Shown piece after piece: positions 53,216 through 62,489 of a stretch of 64,000 nucleotides of DNA; within the stretch, counting starts at the first letter, position 1; each line of letters starts with the position of its first letter. The notes beneath the pieces were generated by a model, which saw nothing but the letters and a program-made list of their open reading frames with translations, had not been told where the DNA came from and did no database searches. Both the position numbers and the translations under genes were made by a program. Source of the stretch: Prevotella sp. tf2-5 (GTDB lineage: Bacteria > Bacteroidota > Bacteroidia > Bacteroidales > Bacteroidaceae); the NCBI RefSeq assembly GCF_900115435.1, contig NZ_FOWK01000014.1, positions 1 through 64,000 on the forward strand, read 5' to 3'.

Positions 53216-54631
53216 CAGGTAACCCACCAACAGGACACCATTGTAGAGCCACAGGAAGACGGTGAGGAGAAGTAAGAGGTAAAAGGTAAGATGTCTGAGG
53301 TGAGGAGACTTGAGTAAGAAAGCGATGCCGACGGGCAGTACGAAAGCCCAGTGGGACGCCATGATATACACCTCGTTCAGTCCAAAGCCCAATACCAGAT
53401 GGATGATCATATCGAAGGCGAAACCAGCCATCGCCATCCACATGAAACGACTCTTACGACCCAGCCATAAGCCTGTAAGCCATAACAAGACGATCACGCC
53501 CTCCACGGCATAGCATATCCACCAGCGATAACGCACGATCATAGGACGGCTCCCCATGGTGTCCTCCAGCAGATGGTCCTGATGTAGCATCAACGACTCC
53601 CCGAACAGGTTCTCCACCATCGAGTCCCAACGTGGGCTCGTCACATCCGTCCATCGCAGAAAGACATTCTTACTCTGGATGGGCATCCCCTTGTGCATAC
53701 TCTCCCAACGTGCCTTCGCCTCCTTACGGAGCCGCTGTTGGTATTGCTTTTCGAAGACTCGTTGCTTCTCCTCGGGATTCATGATGGAGGTGGTGTCCAT
53801 AAACTCCTGGTACGCTTGTTCTCTTGCCACCCTTGCCTTCTCCTGTTGTGCGATCCGTTGTGCCTTCTCCTTCGGGACAATATAGGTGTGGTTCTCCCAG
53901 ACGGCAAACAGCCACAGCAGTGCGGCAGGTAGGATGACAGCCAATAGCAGGTATTTCGGACGGAAGAAACGCTTGCCGTTGACAAAGAGGGCATCGATGA
54001 GCATTTTCACACCATTGCTCAACGTGACACCTGCTGTGACCACAAACAATACGAGGGTCTGCAGGATGGTCATCTCCCTGCCTTCCCGCATCCATCTGCC
54101 TGCGATATAAAGTGTCAGCAACAGCAGGAACATCGATAGGGTGAAATGATCGGCGACAATACTCGCCACCATGATATGGGCAAAACCATAGAAGAAGGCT
54201 GTGAGGAGGATGGCGTCATCCCGTCTCACACCTATGATATCCTTGAAGATACGATACAGGAAGACCACTGAATAGCTATTGCACACCAACAAGAGCGCTG
54301 CCAGGAGAAACTGTACGAGGTTATAGCCTGTCAGTGCAATGAGTCCGTTATTCAACAGGAACAAGGGATAGACCATCCAGGTGAGCAAGGGGTGACGGAA
54401 CACCTGGTAGGTCACGTCCCAATGCGTCACGACGGCATAGGTGATAGGGTCGTAGCCTGACATGTGGAAATGACTGTAGAAGACACCACCGTTATCAATA
54501 GACTCTTGTAAGAAAGAGTCACTGAAACAATAGATGCAGCAAGCATGCAGGAAAACACTGACGAGGACGAAGGCAAGGACCAGCCAACGCTCCTCCTTCT
54601 GTATACGGAAGATACTCCACATATTACTCAT
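53207..54631 (-). CDS. Multi-pass membrane protein, possible GT-C type (DUF6080-like), paralog of the next gene
   Basis: 474 residues with about ten helices and a large soluble loop (about 245-325, rich in charged heptads: REQAYQEF and RLRKEAKARWESMH). It is similar throughout to the product of 54624-55985, including VTAGVTLSNGVKML versus VTAGVTLTNGAKVC and VENLFGESLMLHQDHLLEDT. Shared HVSG/HMSGYD and ATDHF/VADHF motifs near external loops suggest a GT-C-like enzyme; this is inference. The C-terminal helix is encoded by a heptamer repeat. Confidence 0.8.
   Translation of the reverse strand: MSNMWSIFRIQKEERWLVLAFVLVSVFLHACCIYCFSDSFLQESIDNGGVFYSHFHMSGYDPITYAVVTHWDVTYQVFRHPLLTWMVYPLFLLNNGLIALTGYNLVQFLLAALLLVCNSYSVVFLYRIFKDIIGVRRDDAILLTAFFYGFAHIMVASIVADHFTLSMFLLLLTLYIAGRWMREGREMTILQTLVLFVVTAGVTLSNGVKMLIDALFVNGKRFFRPKYLLLAVILPAALLWLFAVWENHTYIVPKEKAQRIAQQEKARVAREQAYQEFMDTTSIMNPEEKQRVFEKQYQQRLRKEAKARWESMHKGMPIQSKNVFLRWTDVTSPRWDSMVENLFGESLMLHQDHLLEDTMGSRPMIVRYRWWICYAVEGVIVLLWLTGLWLGRKSRFMWMAMAGFAFDMIIHLVLGFGLNEVYIMASHWAFVLPVGIAFLLKSPHLRHLTFYLLLLLTVFLWLYNGVLLVGYLLG
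53262..53317. repeat. Heptamer array inside a coding sequence
   Basis: Eight 7-mers (GTGAGGA, GAAGTAA, GAGGTAA, AAGGTAA, GATGTCT, GAGGTGA, GGAGACT, TGAGTAA) run in register within the last codons of the membrane-protein gene. On the coding strand they give HLTFYLLLLL-type residues, so the repeat is read as part of a membrane helix. Confidence 0.65.
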
Positions 54632-55985
54632 ACCAGAAAGCTATTGATACCGGGGGCTGTTGCATCCAGTCGACAATCAGTCCCAGGTTATGGATAAACA
54701 AATAAACGGTCAGCAGGATGATGACCACCCTCAGCGTGTCTGCCACTCGCTTCTGGCTTTTAGCCAACAGACAGGCGACAGCGATGGGGAAGACATACAC
54801 CCAGTGTGCCGACATGATGTAAATCTCGTTAATGGCAAAGCCTAAGCCAAGATGCATCAGGGCATCGGGCAGGATACCTAACAGACACATCCATAACAGG
54901 CGCTCACGCCTTCCGTACCAGATGCCGGCAAGTAGCAGGATGACGAGCAAACCCTCTATGACATAATTGATGACAGCACGATAAGACAATAATACGGGAC
55001 GATAACTTGTCAGTACGTCGTCCAGCACATACTCCTCATGTAATATCAGGGACTCCCCGAAGACATTCTCCTTCAACGTCTCCCATCGGGAAGTGGTGTA
55101 GTCTGTCCATTTCAGCAGACTGCCCTTGCCTAACGGTTTTCCTTTATGGATGACCCATGGCGCATGCTTGTAACGCTCATGGTCCCTCCGTGCCTTCTGT
55201 ATCATCTCCGCCTTGTGCTCCTGGAAATATCGCTGCGCCTCCTGTTCCTTGGGATAGACATAGATACGCTCCTCCAAGACTCCCAAGCCGATGACGAACA
55301 GCCAACAGCCACTTATCACCAGCAGGTAACGCCAACGGAAGAAGCCCCTGCCCCGTGCTATCAGCTCCGCGGCACATACCTTCGCACCATTCGTCAAGGT
55401 CACCCCGGCAGTGACCAGCAGCAACAAGGCAGATTTCCATGTGCTCAACAGCCGTCCTTCCTGGTAGGACTTACCCACCAGATAGAGGGACCATAGTATC
55501 AAGAACAAGGAGATACCGAAATGATCGGTGGCTATATAGGTCACCAACACATAGGCAAGGCTGAAGAAGAACATCACCAATAGGACGGCGTCCCACTTGC
55601 TGACACCCACCAGCTCCCGAAGTATACGGTAGAGGATGACGGTGGTACAGAAGGCAAAGAACAGGATGATCACCGCAGCGATATACAAGGTGCCGTTGAC
55701 ACCGAACAGGGATATCAGCAACTGGTTCAGTCCGTAGGGCAGTCCCATCAGATAAGGCAGCAGTGGATGACGCAGCACGTCATATTTCATCCCCCATTCC
55801 GTCAGGACGGAATAGGTGGTGGCGTCAAAGCCTGACACGTGGTAGTTGTAGGACAATAGTTTTCCGTAGTCGTCACAGACCACTGAGAACAGGGCGTCAT
55901 ACTTCATGATGAGCATCCCGTTCAGGATGACCAATAGCAACAGGACGACCAGTCCTAATATCCATTCCTCTCGTCTCAGTCTCAT
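54624..55985 (-). CDS. Multi-pass membrane protein, possible GT-C type (DUF6080-like)
   Basis: 453 residues, about ten helices with a charged soluble loop (about 240-300). Paralogous to the gene that follows it, with which it overlaps by 8 bp. YNYHVSGFDATTYSVLTEW and YIATDHFGISLF sit near predicted periplasmic loops; the C-terminal part (GFAINEIYIMSAHWVYVFPIAVACLL) is strongly conserved in the pair. Its ATG overlaps the HAD-IB stop (ATGA), so it is part of the leftward glycan operon. Confidence 0.8.
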   Translation of the reverse strand: MRLRREEWILGLVVLLLLVILNGMLIMKYDALFSVVCDDYGKLLSYNYHVSGFDATTYSVLTEWGMKYDVLRHPLLPYLMGLPYGLNQLLISLFGVNGTLYIAAVIILFFAFCTTVILYRILRELVGVSKWDAVLLVMFFFSLAYVLVTYIATDHFGISLFLILWSLYLVGKSYQEGRLLSTWKSALLLLVTAGVTLTNGAKVCAAELIARGRGFFRWRYLLVISGCWLFVIGLGVLEERIYVYPKEQEAQRYFQEHKAEMIQKARRDHERYKHAPWVIHKGKPLGKGSLLKWTDYTTSRWETLKENVFGESLILHEEYVLDDVLTSYRPVLLSYRAVINYVIEGLLVILLLAGIWYGRRERLLWMCLLGILPDALMHLGLGFAINEIYIMSAHWVYVFPIAVACLLAKSQKRVADTLRVVIILLTVYLFIHNLGLIVDWMQQPPVSIAFWYE

Positions 55986-56566
55986 TGCCGGAAAGGTTTA
56001 AAATGACACTCGTCAGCGAAGGCAAGCAACTCACGGTCGCCCTTGCTGTCACCATAGGCGGTGAGATGATAGTCCTCCCGATGCGGATACTGCTCCATGA
56101 TACGGTTCACCTTCTCCTGTCCGTAGCAGTTTTTCGTCTGGAAACGACCCGTCAGTCGTCCGTTCTCCACCTCTATCTGTGTCCCTATCACTTTCACACC
56201 AGGGAAGAAAGGTTGTACCCAGTTGTCGATGGACGCACTGACAATCACCACCTCCGCACCAGCAGCCTGCGCCTCCTCTAACGTCCTCACCCCCTCAGGA
56301 CGCAACAGATGACGATGGGTGTCAGCAAAGCGCCGGCATAGCATATTGAAACGTTCCAACGTCATACCCTTGAAGAAATAGGAGAACACCTTCTGCTTCG
56401 CCTGGTAGTTGGGATAAAGCCTCAGCTTCATCATCACGATGAGGGGCAGGCGATACAGGAAACCTGCTACGAAGGCAGCCAGTCCCTTGGCGTCAAGGAT
56501 GAACATCAGCAGGGTGTCCCGACTGGTCAGTGTCCCGTCAAAGTCAAAAGCTACTATCCGTTTCAT
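55982..56566 (-). CDS. HAD-IB family phosphatase (SerB-like)
   Basis: 194 residues from ATG at 56566; the longer open frame upstream is antiparallel noise over the acyltransferase. Motif I VAFDFDGTLTSRDT, motif II VIVSASIDNW, Lys in CYGQEKVNRI, motif III AYGDSKGDRELL. The HAD-IB group includes phosphoserine phosphatase and lipid phosphate phosphatases. Placed between acyltransferase and membrane-protein genes with 4-bp overlaps on both sides, it probably acts on a lipid- or sugar-phosphate of this locus. Confidence 0.9.
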   Translation of the reverse strand: MKRIVAFDFDGTLTSRDTLLMFILDAKGLAAFVAGFLYRLPLIVMMKLRLYPNYQAKQKVFSYFFKGMTLERFNMLCRRFADTHRHLLRPEGVRTLEEAQAAGAEVVIVSASIDNWVQPFFPGVKVIGTQIEVENGRLTGRFQTKNCYGQEKVNRIMEQYPHREDYHLTAYGDSKGDRELLAFADECHFKPFRQ

Positions 56567-57543
56567 GGCATCACACGTTTGATGAGTTGATGCAACAGCC
56601 ACGCAAGGGGTACTGCTGCCGCCAGTGTCAATAGGAAGGTGGGCCAGTAGCCCAGATGATAGGGGGAGATATACACCATCACGAAATGGTGATGGATGAG
56701 GTAAAGCTCCAGACTGATCGTCCCCAAAAACGAACAAATGCTGTTCAACCATATAGGAGTGTACAGGAAAAGCTTGGCGAGGAGGAGCAGCAGGGAGATG
56801 GTCAGCGGGATATAAATCATCCGCTCCGCAAACAGCGGAAAGCGTCCGTGACGCACCTGTTCCAGATAGATACACGCACTTGCCGTTGCCAGGAAGGTCA
56901 GTATGAGCAACCCCCACGCACCTTTCTCCATCTTCTTCTCTGTTCTCACCCATTCCCCACAGTTGATACCGAGGAAGAAGATCGGCATACGACTCCAGAA
57001 GATCTCAATATGTCCTACTGCCTGATGGATGGGGATGACCCACTGCACACAGATACACCATACCAGCATCAAGACCGGAAGCCAACGCCATGAGGGACTC
57101 TTCTGTATCAGCCACATATAAGGTGGTGCCCATACATAGAGCATCATGATGGCTGGGATATACCAGAATGTCAACTCGTCGTGTAACCAGAAATCCCAGT
57201 TGATGGTGATGTCGCCTATCAGATCGATGACGCTCCCTGTCTGCCCGTTGAAACGAGGAATGTAATACAGGGACGACATGATGAGCCACGCTGGAAAGAT
57301 TCGTAACAGGCGACGCTTATAGAACTGTTTGAAGGAGGGGGTCTTTACCCATGAGAACCAGAGTCCGAGACCACTGAGGAACAAAAACATGTCGACACCG
57401 ATATTCCCACAGCGACGTAAACCGAAGAAGGCATCATTGCGGGGCAGCTCCACATGGAAGAGTACGATGAAGAGGATGGCGGCACCCATCAGCTCTCCAC
57501 GATAGCGGCTCAGGTCTTTCCATGTAATCTCGTTTAAACTCAT
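56563..57543 (-). CDS. Acyltransferase 3 family membrane protein
   Basis: 326 residues, about ten helices. RGELMGAAILFIVLFHVELPRN with the conserved His, FLSGLGLWFSW and RRLLRIFPAWL are acyltransferase-3 (OafA/WecH-type) motifs. It would O-acetylate or otherwise acylate a surface sugar. Overlaps its neighbours by ATGA on both sides. Confidence 0.9.
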   Translation of the reverse strand: MSLNEITWKDLSRYRGELMGAAILFIVLFHVELPRNDAFFGLRRCGNIGVDMFLFLSGLGLWFSWVKTPSFKQFYKRRLLRIFPAWLIMSSLYYIPRFNGQTGSVIDLIGDITINWDFWLHDELTFWYIPAIMMLYVWAPPYMWLIQKSPSWRWLPVLMLVWCICVQWVIPIHQAVGHIEIFWSRMPIFFLGINCGEWVRTEKKMEKGAWGLLILTFLATASACIYLEQVRHGRFPLFAERMIYIPLTISLLLLLAKLFLYTPIWLNSICSFLGTISLELYLIHHHFVMVYISPYHLGYWPTFLLTLAAAVPLAWLLHQLIKRVMP

Positions 57544-58622
57544 AGTTTAGGACTTGGTATTTGGTCTATTATTTTCTTCACTGCCCATGAGAGGGCGATG
57601 GTAGCGATGACATATAGTATCAGTCCATCGTAGATATCCTGTCGCCAGGCTACAGTGATAAAGATTTTGCGGGCAACGGGATGTGCCACAAACATAGCGG
57701 CAGAGATACTACCGAACCAGACACAGAGGCGCAGTAGTTGCTGGGGCATCGTCTTCACGAGAGCGATCGTCCCTATGATAATCAACAAGGGTATCCAGAG
57801 CCACGACTGGAAATGGAAGCACATCACGAAGACAAGGAGTGATGTCAAAAGCGTCACGCAAGCCCAAAGCCAACGTGACATAGAGAAATGGATTTTGTCT
57901 ATAGAACGTCCTACGAGGATTCCTGCTCCAAAAGGTAACATGCCTCCGATGAAGTTATAACGCAACCGGTTCAGGGTGTCTCCATCCGGATCGCAGCATA
58001 CCTGTAACAACCAACAAACAATGACCATAGCGATAACCACCCAGTTTTTCTGTCGATAAAGCAACAGTCGATAGACGATATACAGTTCGATCATCAGTCC
58101 GAAGAACCAATAGATACCTGGCCAGATAATCTTATCAGGCTCTGGTAGTACATTGATGTACATCAGCAACTGTGCTATGACATGATCCCAATGGTACTGG
58201 AAACGTCCGGGTGTCATCATATCCACGATGATGAAGATGGTGAAGCCCACTATCAGCATCCGCAACAATTTCAGATAATGGTAACGTATGAAATCTCCCA
58301 CTCTCCATAACGTTTGCACCCCCTCTCCTTTTGGAGAGGGTTGGGGAGAGACTTCATATTTCATCACCAGTCCGAAACCACTGAGGAAGAGGAAGACAGG
58401 TACACCGTAATGTCCGAAATACGATAACAGATGGACGGGCAGTAGTTCGTCAGGATGTGTGATGACCTGCCAGAGTCCCTCATTATGGGAAGTGAAGAAC
58501 TGATACTCGTTCTCCTGGACGATCTTCCCAATAAAATGGCAATAGTTATGCAACATGATGGCAAGGATGGCGATGCCACGCATTGCCGTACACTCGTCCC
58601 GTGTCAAAAACTCGTTCTTCAT
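57540..58622 (-). CDS. Acyltransferase 3 family membrane protein with repeat-derived insert
   Basis: 360 residues, about ten helices. CTAMRGIAILAIMLHNYCH with the active His, PVFLFLSGFGLVMKYE and YLKLLRMLIV match acyltransferase 3. Between the last two motifs is VSPQPSPKGEGVQTLWRVG, which is the translation of a dispersed intergenic repeat (58318-58351) rather than part of the family. The gene overlaps the second acyltransferase by 4 bp. Confidence 0.9.
   Translation of the reverse strand: MKNEFLTRDECTAMRGIAILAIMLHNYCHFIGKIVQENEYQFFTSHNEGLWQVITHPDELLPVHLLSYFGHYGVPVFLFLSGFGLVMKYEVSPQPSPKGEGVQTLWRVGDFIRYHYLKLLRMLIVGFTIFIIVDMMTPGRFQYHWDHVIAQLLMYINVLPEPDKIIWPGIYWFFGLMIELYIVYRLLLYRQKNWVVIAMVIVCWLLQVCCDPDGDTLNRLRYNFIGGMLPFGAGILVGRSIDKIHFSMSRWLWACVTLLTSLLVFVMCFHFQSWLWIPLLIIIGTIALVKTMPQQLLRLCVWFGSISAAMFVAHPVARKIFITVAWRQDIYDGLILYVIATIALSWAVKKIIDQIPSPKL
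58318..58351. repeat. Dispersed hairpin repeat inside the acyltransferase gene
   Basis: CCCTCTCC (58321-58328) pairs with GGAGAGGG (58333-58340) around TTTT, followed by TTGGGGAGAG. This is the sequence class that yields SPQPSPKGEG when translated, normally found between genes. Here it stays in frame within a predicted loop between membrane helices. Confidence 0.7.
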
Positions 58623-58639
58623 TTTTAATCTTTAATCTT

Positions 58640-60442
58640 TCATTTCGGTCGCAGACCGTTATAGTCCACACTGTTCTTCAATAGTCGGGGACGTTTCTCA
58701 TTATATGAACTGTTCAGTACGTCATAGTCTTTCCGATAGTCCTTGGAATAGATCCCACCCAGATACATCAGTGTATGGGGCAACAGGTCCGTCATATAAG
58801 GACGGTGGCGATAACGTCTGACAGCCTCCCATTCACGGGGATGTGTCTGGCGGTACTCCTCTGATGCCCAAATCCAGAACGGGATCTCGAACTCCTCACG
58901 AGCAAGACGGTAGTCGATGGTTGCCGAGTGGTTGCGTCCAAAGTAATCTAACGTGTTAAAACACTCCTCACCATGATCTGGCATATAAATGACAATAGCA
59001 TTCCGCTGTTCGAAACGACGGATGATCTCATCGACAATAGAGTCGTTATAGCGTGTCGCATTATCATAGTCGGCATTGATCTGCAGACGCTTCTCAGCCA
59101 GTTTCTTATCGGGATAGTCGGCAGCGGAGAACATCCTTCTGGTCTTCACAGGGAAACGTCCCCGATAGTCCACATGTTGTCCCATCAAATGGAAGATGGT
59201 CAACTGGTGGTCGTGATGTTCCTTCAGGGCATCGTAGTCTTGCAGTACTCCCTCGTCAAAACGATGTAGACGGGTATTACGGGTGTCGAACAACTGTTCA
59301 CTCAACGAAGGATGGTTCAAGAAGAAACCACCACTGAAGTCATAGACAGCCTCCCCCGCCTTAGGCAGAAACTGATTCGTAAGGAATGTCACATGATACC
59401 CTGCCTTACGGAATATCTCCGGGAACATCGGCTGGTCGGTCCAGTCGTCTTGATCACCAACGGCATGAAGGGAGAAGACATACTTAAAAACAAAGCTTGT
59501 CAGGTTCCAGGGTGCCACCACATCTGTGAAAGCAATCAGCGTACTATCCTGCATACGTTGTAACTGACGAGGGGTTGTGGGTTTGTCATAGCCATACAAC
59601 TGGGAACGGTGTTTGTTGAAGCTCTCCCCGATAATCAATACGATCTGTGGACTACGGAAGTCACAACTGTCCACCTGTACCTTCTCCGTTGCTGCCATCA
59701 ACTGGGTTATCTGATGGGAGGCAAGACGATTAGCATATAAGCTGAACACCATTCGGTGAATGGGGAGGTAGAGATCGGCACATCCTTTGGTCGTCAGCTC
59801 ATGTTCCACTTCTCCCAGGTTCGACTTTGTCATTAAACGGTGGATAGCTTGTTTGTTGGGAAGACACTGGGTTGTGCAGTAGATGAAAAGTCCCAAGACA
59901 ATGACTCCCAGTCCTGCCTGCAAATAGGGTATCGCTTGTTGGGGGATACAGTGTTCCGTCGATGGATGGTACTTCTTCCACCAAACACTGAAGATCGCCC
60001 ATAGGATATGTAAACCAGCGATCAGGAAGATCCACCCCGTCTTGGAAGTCAGCAGGTCCCATCCCACATACGAGTTCAGGAACTCACTTGCCTCTTGTCC
60101 TGTCGTCTCGAAGAAGAGCATGAGCATCGTGGGGGTCAGTGTTGACTCGAAATGTACATAACAGAACATGTCTATCAGGGCAACGACATAGAGGATAATG
60201 GCAAATAAGAGGCGGATCCATTTGCGTATCCTCTGTGGCATCAAGGTAAGGAAGACACAAGTCAGGTATAGGTCGAAGAATAACTCAACGGCTGATAATT
60301 CATAAGGTTTCGCTCCTCGCAGATGCAGTCGGATCTCTGTCTGTGTACAGAGGTAACCCAGTACGAACATGAATACAAAGAATGCCGCATTCATACGTAT
60401 GGGCTTCCATAGCCACCCTAATATCTGCAATACCTTTTTCAA
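58640..60442 (-). CDS. Phosphoethanolamine transferase (sulfatase fold, EptA/CptA type)
   Basis: 600 residues: five N-terminal membrane helices (to about 210) and a periplasmic alkaline-phosphatase-fold domain. Metal and catalytic motifs: LIIGESFNKHRSQLYGY, the nucleophile Thr region APWNLTSFVFKYVFSL, HLMGQHVDYRGRFP and MPDHGEEC. It transfers phosphoethanolamine to lipid A or another LPS sugar, which lowers negative charge. First gene of the leftward run with the two acyltransferases. Confidence 0.92.
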   Translation of the reverse strand: MKKVLQILGWLWKPIRMNAAFFVFMFVLGYLCTQTEIRLHLRGAKPYELSAVELFFDLYLTCVFLTLMPQRIRKWIRLLFAIILYVVALIDMFCYVHFESTLTPTMLMLFFETTGQEASEFLNSYVGWDLLTSKTGWIFLIAGLHILWAIFSVWWKKYHPSTEHCIPQQAIPYLQAGLGVIVLGLFIYCTTQCLPNKQAIHRLMTKSNLGEVEHELTTKGCADLYLPIHRMVFSLYANRLASHQITQLMAATEKVQVDSCDFRSPQIVLIIGESFNKHRSQLYGYDKPTTPRQLQRMQDSTLIAFTDVVAPWNLTSFVFKYVFSLHAVGDQDDWTDQPMFPEIFRKAGYHVTFLTNQFLPKAGEAVYDFSGGFFLNHPSLSEQLFDTRNTRLHRFDEGVLQDYDALKEHHDHQLTIFHLMGQHVDYRGRFPVKTRRMFSAADYPDKKLAEKRLQINADYDNATRYNDSIVDEIIRRFEQRNAIVIYMPDHGEECFNTLDYFGRNHSATIDYRLAREEFEIPFWIWASEEYRQTHPREWEAVRRYRHRPYMTDLLPHTLMYLGGIYSKDYRKDYDVLNSSYNEKRPRLLKNSVDYNGLRPK

Positions 60443-60446
60443 CTCT

Positions 60447-61001
60447 TCAATCCTTCATTTCTCCATACAGTCTTTTCACATCCTCTACGATCGCAGCAGG
60501 TACTAAGCCCTCAATAGACAGTCCCCGTCTCACTTTCTCCCTAATCTCCGTACTTGACACGGGTAACAATGCCGCTTGTATCGTTCCACCTTGTCCGTCA
60601 CGAGGATAGACCACCACCTTATAACATCGGAGGATATCTTTCCAATGGTACCATCGTGTAAAACGTTCCCAGTTGTCACCACCTATCAGTAAAGTGAACT
60701 CATAGTCGGGATAGTCTTGGCGGAGCCGTTGTAGCGTGGTCCATGTATAAGATGGTTTGGGGAGATGAAACTCATAGTCGCAAGCCTCTATACCTTCCTC
60801 ATCAGCTAATGCCTTCTTGGCAAGTGCATAACGCGAGGCATCATCCAACAGGTCTGTCGCTTCCCGCTTCAAAGGGTTTTGTGGTGACACCATCAGCCAG
60901 ACCTCATCTAACTCCGTCTGTCGGAGAATCTCCCTTGCCAGTGCGATATGTCCGCAATGGATGGGATTGAACGAGCCACCGAAGATGCCAACTTTAACCA
61001 T
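60447..61001 (-). CDS. nadD: Nicotinate-nucleotide adenylyltransferase
   Basis: 184 residues. GIFGGSFNPIHCGHIALARE carries the H-x-G-H motif; PSYTWTTLQRL and VSSTEIREKVRRGLSIEGLVP complete the NadD pattern. It makes deamido-NAD from nicotinate mononucleotide. It lies 20 bases after gmk and 4 before the phosphoethanolamine transferase gene, so yicC, gmk, nadD and the LPS genes may be one transcript. Confidence 0.95.
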   Translation of the reverse strand: MVKVGIFGGSFNPIHCGHIALAREILRQTELDEVWLMVSPQNPLKREATDLLDDASRYALAKKALADEEGIEACDYEFHLPKPSYTWTTLQRLRQDYPDYEFTLLIGGDNWERFTRWYHWKDILRCYKVVVYPRDGQGGTIQAALLPVSSTEIREKVRRGLSIEGLVPAAIVEDVKRLYGEMKD

Positions 61002-61021
61002 TAAAAAACCATCATAAAAGA

Positions 61022-61591
61022 TTAAAAAAGGAAATCCCGAACGATACGTAAAGTCTCTTCCTTTGCCTTTTCCAAGTCGTCATTGACGACCACATGATCA
61101 AACTGAGGAGCGAAAGTCAACTCATATTCCGCTTTGGCAAGTCGTTGCTCTATAGCCTCTGGGGTGTCTGTACCACGATGCTCTAACCTTTTGCGCAGCT
61201 CTGCCACAGAGGGAGGCTGGATGAAAAGACTTAAAGCCTGGTCACCATAGTGTTTCTTGATATTCACACCACCTTTCACATCCACGTCGAATACAACATT
61301 CTGTCCTGCTTCACGCTGACGCTCCACCTGTGCCTTCAACGTACCATAGAAGCGATTCTTATAGACCTCCTCATATTCCAGGAATTCCTTGTTGGCAATC
61401 TTCTCCTTGAACGCTTCAGGAGTCAGGAAGAAATACTCGACACCATCCTTCTCCTCCCCACGAGGGGCACGAGAGGTACAGGAGATGGAGAAATAAAGTC
61501 TCAACTCCGGATGCTCCTTCATCAACCAGTTGACAATGGTCGACTTACCACTGCCAGAGGGAGCACTTACTATCAACATCTTTCCTTTCAT
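61022..61591 (-). CDS. gmk: Guanylate kinase
   Basis: 189 residues from ATG at 61591, preceded by GAAGGA; an ATG at 61612 inside the end of yicC is an alternative. P-loop SAPSGSGKST, GMP-binding SCTSRAPRGEEKDGVEYFFL, DVDVKGGVNIKKHY. It phosphorylates GMP to GDP. The yicC-gmk order is widely conserved. Confidence 0.97.
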   Translation of the reverse strand: MKGKMLIVSAPSGSGKSTIVNWLMKEHPELRLYFSISCTSRAPRGEEKDGVEYFFLTPEAFKEKIANKEFLEYEEVYKNRFYGTLKAQVERQREAGQNVVFDVDVKGGVNIKKHYGDQALSLFIQPPSVAELRKRLEHRGTDTPEAIEQRLAKAEYELTFAPQFDHVVVNDDLEKAKEETLRIVRDFLF

Positions 61592-61601
61592 TCCTTCAAT
61601 C

Positions 61602-62474
61602 CTACAAAGCATTCAGCACCTGCTCTTTGATTTGTTCGAGCTCATCTTTCATCTTTACCACAATATTCTGCATCTCTGCCTGATTCGATTTCGAGCCGGT
61701 GGTGTTAATCTCACGACCCATCTCCTGGGCAATGAAACCGAGCTTTTTACCCTGTCCTGGCTTATCTGCCATCGTCTCACGGAAATACTTCAGGTGGTTG
61801 GTGAGACGCTGTTTCTCCTCACTGATATCCAATTTCTCAATGTAATATATGAGCTCCTGCTCCAAGCGGTTCTTGTCATACTCTGCCTCTGGGATCTGCT
61901 TCAGACCATCCACGATACGGGCACGTATCTTCTCTACACGGCTCTTCTCGTAAGGCTCGATACTTGCCAGCAGACGCTCGATATTGTCGATCTTCTCTCC
62001 AAATTTCTTCTCAAGGGCGGCACCTTCCTGAGTACGGAAGTCTACCAGGTGTTGCACAGCCTCTTCTACACCAGCACGAGCAACAGTCCACTCCTCTTCA
62101 TCCAACACCTCAACCTCTGTCTTTGTGAGCACATCGGGCATACGGGTCAGTGTCTGCATCCAGTCCACACCTGTTAGCGCATGACTCTCCGCAAAACTCT
62201 TCAACTGCTGATAGTAGCTTTCCATCAGTGCTGTATTCACAGGAGCTGCCTCTGTAGCGGCATCCTTCTCAATCCAGACACTCATCTCCACCTTTCCACG
62301 AATGACCTTCTCGGCAATTAACTGTCTGATTTCCATCTCTTTCTCGCGATAGAGTGGGGCAATACGGGTGGTTAAGTCTAACTGCTTGGAATTGAGCGAC
62401 TTGATTTCCACATTGATTTTCTTTCCCTTATAGACAACGACAGCCTTGCCGTAGCCCGTCATAGATTGTATCAT
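61602..62474 (-). CDS. yicC: YicC family endoribonuclease-like protein
   Basis: 290 residues. N-terminal MIQSMTGYGKAVV, LNSKQLDLTTRI and C-terminal DUF1732 motif LGFIAQEMGREINTTGSKSNQAEMQNIVVKMKDELEQIKEQVLNAL are diagnostic. E. coli YicC is an endoribonuclease acting on small RNAs. Located directly upstream of gmk with about 11 bases to its start. Confidence 0.96.
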   Translation of the reverse strand: MIQSMTGYGKAVVVYKGKKINVEIKSLNSKQLDLTTRIAPLYREKEMEIRQLIAEKVIRGKVEMSVWIEKDAATEAAPVNTALMESYYQQLKSFAESHALTGVDWMQTLTRMPDVLTKTEVEVLDEEEWTVARAGVEEAVQHLVDFRTQEGAALEKKFGEKIDNIERLLASIEPYEKSRVEKIRARIVDGLKQIPEAEYDKNRLEQELIYYIEKLDISEEKQRLTNHLKYFRETMADKPGQGKKLGFIAQEMGREINTTGSKSNQAEMQNIVVKMKDELEQIKEQVLNAL

Positions 62475-62489
62475 ATTATCACGTTTATA

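Noticed and set aside
55982..56953. A 323-residue version of the HAD-IB protein with a long N-terminal extension
   Set aside because: The extension lies over the acyltransferase gene, is compositionally odd, and the HAD motif begins exactly at the ATG at 56566, which overlaps the preceding stop as ATGA.
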